From Deltaproteobacteria bacterium (lineage in GTDB: Bacteria; Desulfobacterota; Binatia; Binatales; Binataceae), in the NCBI GenBank assembly GCA_021780585.1, contig JAJXYM010000238.1, positions 1-18,047 on the forward strand: DNA of 18,047 bases. Reading direction: 5' to 3'. Position numbers and translations under genes: made by a program. Of this stretch, positions 15,262 to 18,047 are shown piece by piece (position 1 is the first letter of the stretch; every line of letters begins with the position of its first letter). The notes below the pieces were generated by a model. The model made no database searches and was not told the origin of the DNA. It was given only the letters and a program-made list of their open reading frames with translations.

Positions 15262-16088
15262 ACGTCGTACTCGGCGAGCAACGCCCAACGCAATTTAGCG
15301 TAATGGATCATTCCCGAAAGATAATGCAGACGCTGGTGGGGCGGAATGCGCGCCATCAGATCGAATCCGTAAACCTTCTTGATATGGCCGCGAACCTCGT
15401 CCAGCGCCGCGTCGGTCAGATTCTTCGCCCGCGCCACCAGGCCCCATTTCCATGGCGTAGCGAATATCTTGCGAGCGATCGGCTCCGGATAGCCAGCAAA
15501 ACTGACCATCACGTCCGCCGCCAACTCGCTCGGCTCCTCCAGATGGGTCGCATAATCGGCGTCGAAAAAGAAATGCACCGGGTCGTCGTCGCCGCCGATC
15601 ACTTCGGCCGTCACATGATGCCCCACTTCGTGGCAGAAGGTCGCCGAGACGGCCAACGGATGATGCGCGGTGTTCACGTAAATCAGCGGCCGCTTCAATA
15701 TACCCTGCTTGCGCGTGACGTAGAAGCCTCTCAGCGCCAGTCCATCCTCGCCCTCGTAGGGCGCCGCCTTGAAGTTCAAATCAAGGTCGGAAGCGCGCCG
15801 CGCCAAGCGCTCGGTCGACATCATGCCGACCGGCTCGCGATTGAACTCCGGCAGCACATCGGCAAAGGCGGAAATCAGCCGCCTGAGTTCACGATAGGGG
15901 AGATAACGCCTGAGACTGCGAACGTAGTCGCGTTCGACCAGACGCCGAATATCGGCGCTGGGCCGCCGCCAGGAGTCGACCTTATGGGACTCGCGTCGCA
16001 TCGTCTCGGCGAGGATGCGCGAGATGAGCTTGTCAACTTGCGCGTTACCATTAGCTCGGCCGGCCATCGCTCTTACGCTTTCCCCCAT
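15258..16088 (-). CDS. ImmA/IrrE-like HExxH metallopeptidase
   Basis: A cytosolic zinc metallopeptidase-like protein of 276 aa (287 from TTG 16121). The zinc site is HEVGHH at residues 153-158, in the context SATFCHEVGHHV, followed by a third-ligand candidate E188 in EPSELAADVM. This spacing and the ELAA-D motif match the ImmA/IrrE family (PF06114), whose members cleave paired XRE repressors in phage, ICE and stress responses. The N-terminal 100 residues are helical and charged and do not belong to the core; the C-terminal 70 form an Arg/Leu-rich helical tail. I prefer ATG 16088 because the TTG 33 bp earlier lacks a ribosome site, although neither start is strong. The XRE gene overlaps its stop, an arrangement reversed from most ImmA pairs. 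Cleavage of that XRE protein is the natural hypothesis. Confidence 0.85.
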   Translation of the reverse strand: MGESVRAMAGRANGNAQVDKLISRILAETMRRESHKVDSWRRPSADIRRLVERDYVRSLRRYLPYRELRRLISAFADVLPEFNREPVGMMSTERLARRASDLDLNFKAAPYEGEDGLALRGFYVTRKQGILKRPLIYVNTAHHPLAVSATFCHEVGHHVTAEVIGGDDDPVHFFFDADYATHLEEPSELAADVMVSFAGYPEPIARKIFATPWKWGLVARAKNLTDAALDEVRGHIKKVYGFDLMARIPPHQRLHYLSGMIHYAKLRWALLAEYDV

Positions 16089-16168
16089 GTATCGTTCCAA
16101 TTCTGATTCATCGCATGACAATTTGCAACCAGCTAGCGCATGGCGCTATTAAACAATTCATGTTCATC

Positions 16169-16195
16169 AACCGCTTGGTTCGGTTACTATAACCG
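16169..16195. promoter_or_regulatory. operator-like array of AACCG/CGGTT half-sites
   Basis: AACC-GCTT-GGTT (16169-16180) abuts the perfect inverted repeat CGGTTA-CTA-TAACCG (16181-16195). A TATAGT box on the minus strand lies inside the latter, so a bound repressor would block transcription of the peptidase-XRE unit. The presumed ligand is the XRE protein. Confidence 0.6.
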
Positions 16196-16290
16196 TTTGT
16201 GAGCGGAATCGGGGCGTCTTGAGCTTTCCGCCTTGACTGGTCATGTAAAGTCTCCGATGGTTCCGATGGTGCGATTCCAGACCGCATCCG

Positions 16291-16305
16291 CTAACCGGCG
16301 GTTAG
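16291..16305. promoter_or_regulatory. second TAACCG palindrome
   Basis: A perfect 15-bp palindrome CTAACCG-G-CGGTTAG carries the same half-site as the array about 100 bp to the left, in convergent orientation. Two such sites at this spacing could allow repression by looping. Confidence 0.5.
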
Positions 16306-16651
16306 CTGGGAGAGCGCGGCGCGCGGCGGGCCGCGATGACCCGCGCGGTTGCCGCCGCGCGCTTCCGGCCGTGCTGAGCGGCCGCGATTCCCCAACCGCG
16401 CGCCACTCTCTCGGCGCCGGGAGTTGGCGCGCGGCGATGCGGCGATGATAACCGCGCCGCCCCCAACCGCACTTCCGCGTCCAACCGCGCCGCGTGCGAC
16501 GCTCCGGTCCGGCCACGGACTGCCGCGTGGATTCGCCTCGCCTCCATCCCCCCAAAGCGATCGGCTATACCAGATCTTTTATCCGGCCCGGCGTCATCCG
16601 CTGGACCGGTTCCCGCTGAAATGGCAACCAAACGACTTTAGGAGGAGAGTC

Positions 16652-17341
16652 ATGGAACTGCGTCTGCTCACCACCCCCGCCGAACGGCAAATGTTCGCTC
16701 GCCGACTGACCGACATGCGCATGATGAAAGGCGCGGGTTTCAGCGAAACCCAGCGCTCGGTCATCGGCGAGGTCCACCTCGCCTATGGCAATCTTTACGG
16801 CTTGTTTGACGAGGCGCTCGGCGCGGACCAGATGATCGGCGGATTCGCAATGCATGATCTGGCGATGTTCTCGCAGAGCTATCCCAAGCCTGACCTGACG
16901 CATCTGCCGCCCGAGGCCGTTTTCGAATGCGGGGAATTGTGGGCGGTCGCGGCCGGCGGCGGTCGTCTGATCCGCCACGGCGGCGCGATCCTGGCGCGCG
17001 AGCTCGGCGCCAAGGCTCTGTTGGTCTATCCGATCTTTAAGCCGTGGAACCTGAGCGGCGCTTACCCGGGCTTCATCCGCGCTGGCGATCCGATCGAATG
17101 GCCATACGCGCGCACGCTCGACGGCGGCAAGATTTACGTCCAGGCGATGGTCGGCGGCGAGGCCGCGATCGACGGCGCGATCGCGGAAGCGGGCGAATAC
17201 GGCTTCGAGGTGCTAGACACTGGCAAGCGCGTGCGCTTCCACACTCCCGTCGGCATCTGCACCAAACGAATCGGTCAGGCGCGCCAGGAGAACCGCCGCG
17301 CGGCCTTGCAACCGGGATCGGGCGTGCGTAAGGCCGCATAG
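16652..17341 (+). CDS. GNAT-fold-like protein, possible acyl-transferase or signal synthase
   Basis: A 229-aa cytosolic protein. I cannot name the family, but the layout resembles the LuxI/FeeM branch of the GNAT fold: an N-terminal helix with LLTTPAERQMFARRL (5-19), an LFDEALGADQMIGGFAMHDL strand pair (51-70), an acidic FECGELWAV strand (91-99), and a long helix RLIRHGGAILARELGAKALLVYPI (105-128). The rest is a beta-rich segment with GGKIYVQAMVGG. This is inference from pattern; the Arg/Trp signature of autoinducer synthases is not complete. Start at ATG 16652 is clear, with GGAGGAG 4-10 nt upstream. The tail is Arg/Gln-rich. The next plus-strand gene is a sigma-54 activator 474 bp later, after a long inverted repeat. 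Confidence 0.7.
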   Translation: MELRLLTTPAERQMFARRLTDMRMMKGAGFSETQRSVIGEVHLAYGNLYGLFDEALGADQMIGGFAMHDLAMFSQSYPKPDLTHLPPEAVFECGELWAVAAGGGRLIRHGGAILARELGAKALLVYPIFKPWNLSGAYPGFIRAGDPIEWPYARTLDGGKIYVQAMVGGEAAIDGAIAEAGEYGFEVLDTGKRVRFHTPVGICTKRIGQARQENRRAALQPGSGVRKAA

Positions 17342-17815
17342 CGGATAGCGCGTCGTTCGCGTCCGTGGGTCGCCAATTCGGCCCATGGACGCCCAATGAT
17401 CATTGCCCGAATTCAGTTCACCGCATCCCGATCCGCGCGGTTCCCGGCGCCACGGATCGGGATGCGGTCCGTCTGCTCACTGCGAGTCAACATCGCCGCC
17501 ATAAGCTCGCGCCGACTGGCCGGCGGATGCGCGATCGTTCGCGCGGCCTTGCCGAACGGACGAGATCCGCGCGGCGCGCCCAGCGATCGGAATTCGCCAG
17601 TTCCCAGCCCTATCGACGCCTGTACGCAGGTCACGCCGCGCAACTTCGCGTCGAACCGAAAAAATACCGCCAATTTCATTGTGTTGCCAAATTTAACGCT
17701 TTAAGGCCAAAAAATTTCAGGCGTAAAGATAAATGAGCATCAATAACCACTTGATTTAGCATGACCGCCAGACTAGATTCCGCTAACAGGATGTTTACCC
17801 GCGAGGAGTCTGGCC
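17342..17815. other. intergenic region with inverted repeats, AT-rich at the right
   Basis: Holds the 16-bp inverted repeat described separately, and a 6-bp perfect hairpin GCGCGA-TCGT-TCGCGC (17529-17544). The last 150 bp turn strongly AT-rich, the expected promoter zone of the sigma-54 activator; I see no clean -35/-10 pair. Overlapping open frames on both strands are Arg/Ser-rich, cross the inverted repeat and lack ribosome sites, so no gene is called. Confidence 0.5.
17420..17468. terminator. 16-bp perfect inverted repeat after the acyltransferase-like gene
   Basis: Positions 17420-17435 pair perfectly with 17453-17468 around a 17-nt loop. It lies 79 bp after the stop at 17341 and has no T-run. 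It may terminate that transcript, or be a protein-binding palindrome or a small mobile repeat. Confidence 0.45.
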
Positions 17816-18047
17816 ATGGAGCTTGAGCAAAAACCTGTGAACGTTCGCTCGACCGGCGCCGGCGCGTTGACCGCTTGTGAGCATCATGACGAATGGCTGC
17901 CGTTGGAACCGATGCTGCGTGACGCTGAAGAGCTTGGGGGGATGGTGGTGCAATCGGCGGCGATGCGGCGGGTGCTGAAGACGATTGGGCGGTTGGGGCC
18001 GTACAAGGCGACGGTGTTGGTGTACGGGGAGTCGGGGACGGGCAAGG
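17816..18047 (+). CDS. sigma-54-dependent activator, N-terminal part (runs off the window)
   Basis: The first 77 residues of an NtrC-family enhancer-binding protein that would use ATP to remodel RNA polymerase carrying sigma-54. After a short, unrecognised 40-residue N-terminus (no room for a receiver, GAF or PAS domain) comes the AAA+ entry: MVVQSAAMRRVLKTIGRL (43-60), then ATVLVYGESGTGK (65-77), whose GESGTGK is the Walker A motif of this family. The gene is cut by the window end directly after Walker A. GAGGAG about 9 nt before ATG 17816 supports the start. Lack of a sensor domain suggests control by a partner or by its own level, as in PspF-like activators. Its target genes are not visible here. 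Confidence 0.85.
   Translation, partial: MELEQKPVNVRSTGAGALTACEHHDEWLPLEPMLRDAEELGGMVVQSAAMRRVLKTIGRLGPYKATVLVYGESGTGK

Larger units (their letters stand above)
16122..16651. other. divergent control region between peptidase-XRE and the acyltransferase-like gene
   Basis: About 530 bp without a convincing gene. The left part (16140-16200) is AT-rich and holds clustered AACCG/CGGTT half-sites and a TATAGT box on the minus strand (16186-16191). The middle and right parts are very GC-rich with no protein-like frame. The plus frame open from 16349 lacks any ribosome site before 16641. Confidence 0.6.

Noticed and set aside
17413..17679. 88-aa minus-strand frame starting MKLAVFF
   Set aside because: No ribosome site; it reads through the inverted repeats and becomes Arg/Ser-rich.
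1..18047. CRISPR array, rRNA or tRNA genes
   Set aside because: No regularly spaced repeats and no recognisable RNA gene seen on reading; a covariance-model scan was not possible.

Overview
The window is high-GC bacterial chromosome with short intergenic spaces. Its gene content (a Kelch-repeat secreted protein with Thr-Pro tracts, RHS remnants, a beta-propeller lipoprotein, a dihydropyrimidinase-type amidohydrolase, an alpha/beta hydrolase beside a possible SCP2-like protein, and a sigma-54 activator at the right edge) suggests a soil or sediment Gram-negative, perhaps a Desulfobacterota or Binatota-like lineage. That placement is inference; there is no rRNA or marker gene here.

Layout, left to right. 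Positions 1-45 are the tail of a plus-strand gene, followed by a hairpin. 154-1026 (minus) is an AT-richer orphan of unknown function. 1158-4250 (minus) holds a secreted Kelch protein and an MFS transporter. Their junction carries a 37-bp direct repeat flanking a REP-like palindrome. 4590-6476 (plus) is a complete MsbA-type ABC exporter closed by a textbook intrinsic terminator.

6551-8419 is a scar of mobile and polymorphic-toxin DNA: a tyrosine recombinase C-terminus (plus), an RHS core fragment, a DUF6968-like small gene that could be an immunity protein, and a frameshifted RHS core end with its variable C-terminal tail (all minus). No full-length RHS gene is present.

8420-9703 (minus) is a two-gene unit of an alpha/beta hydrolase and a possible SCP2-like protein. 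10028-10880 (plus) is an ArsR regulator overlapping an AHSA1/SRPBCC gene, with a visible promoter and operator. 10962-12389 (minus) is a dihydropyrimidinase/hydantoinase-like enzyme. 12585-13847 (minus) is a beta-propeller lipoprotein. 14158-14550 (minus) is a small membrane protein.

14824-16088 (minus) is an HExxH metallopeptidase translationally coupled to an XRE regulator, reversed from the usual gene order. The AACCG/CGGTT half-sites upstream look like an operator array. 16652-17341 (plus) encodes a protein with a possible GNAT/autoinducer-synthase-like fold. After a long inverted repeat, a sigma-54 activator starts at 17816 and runs off the window at its Walker A motif.

No complete, clearly new multi-gene system stands out. 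The best candidates for a second look are the orphan RHS tip with its putative immunity gene, the reversed peptidase-XRE pair with its operator array, and the acyltransferase-like gene next to the sigma-54 activator.
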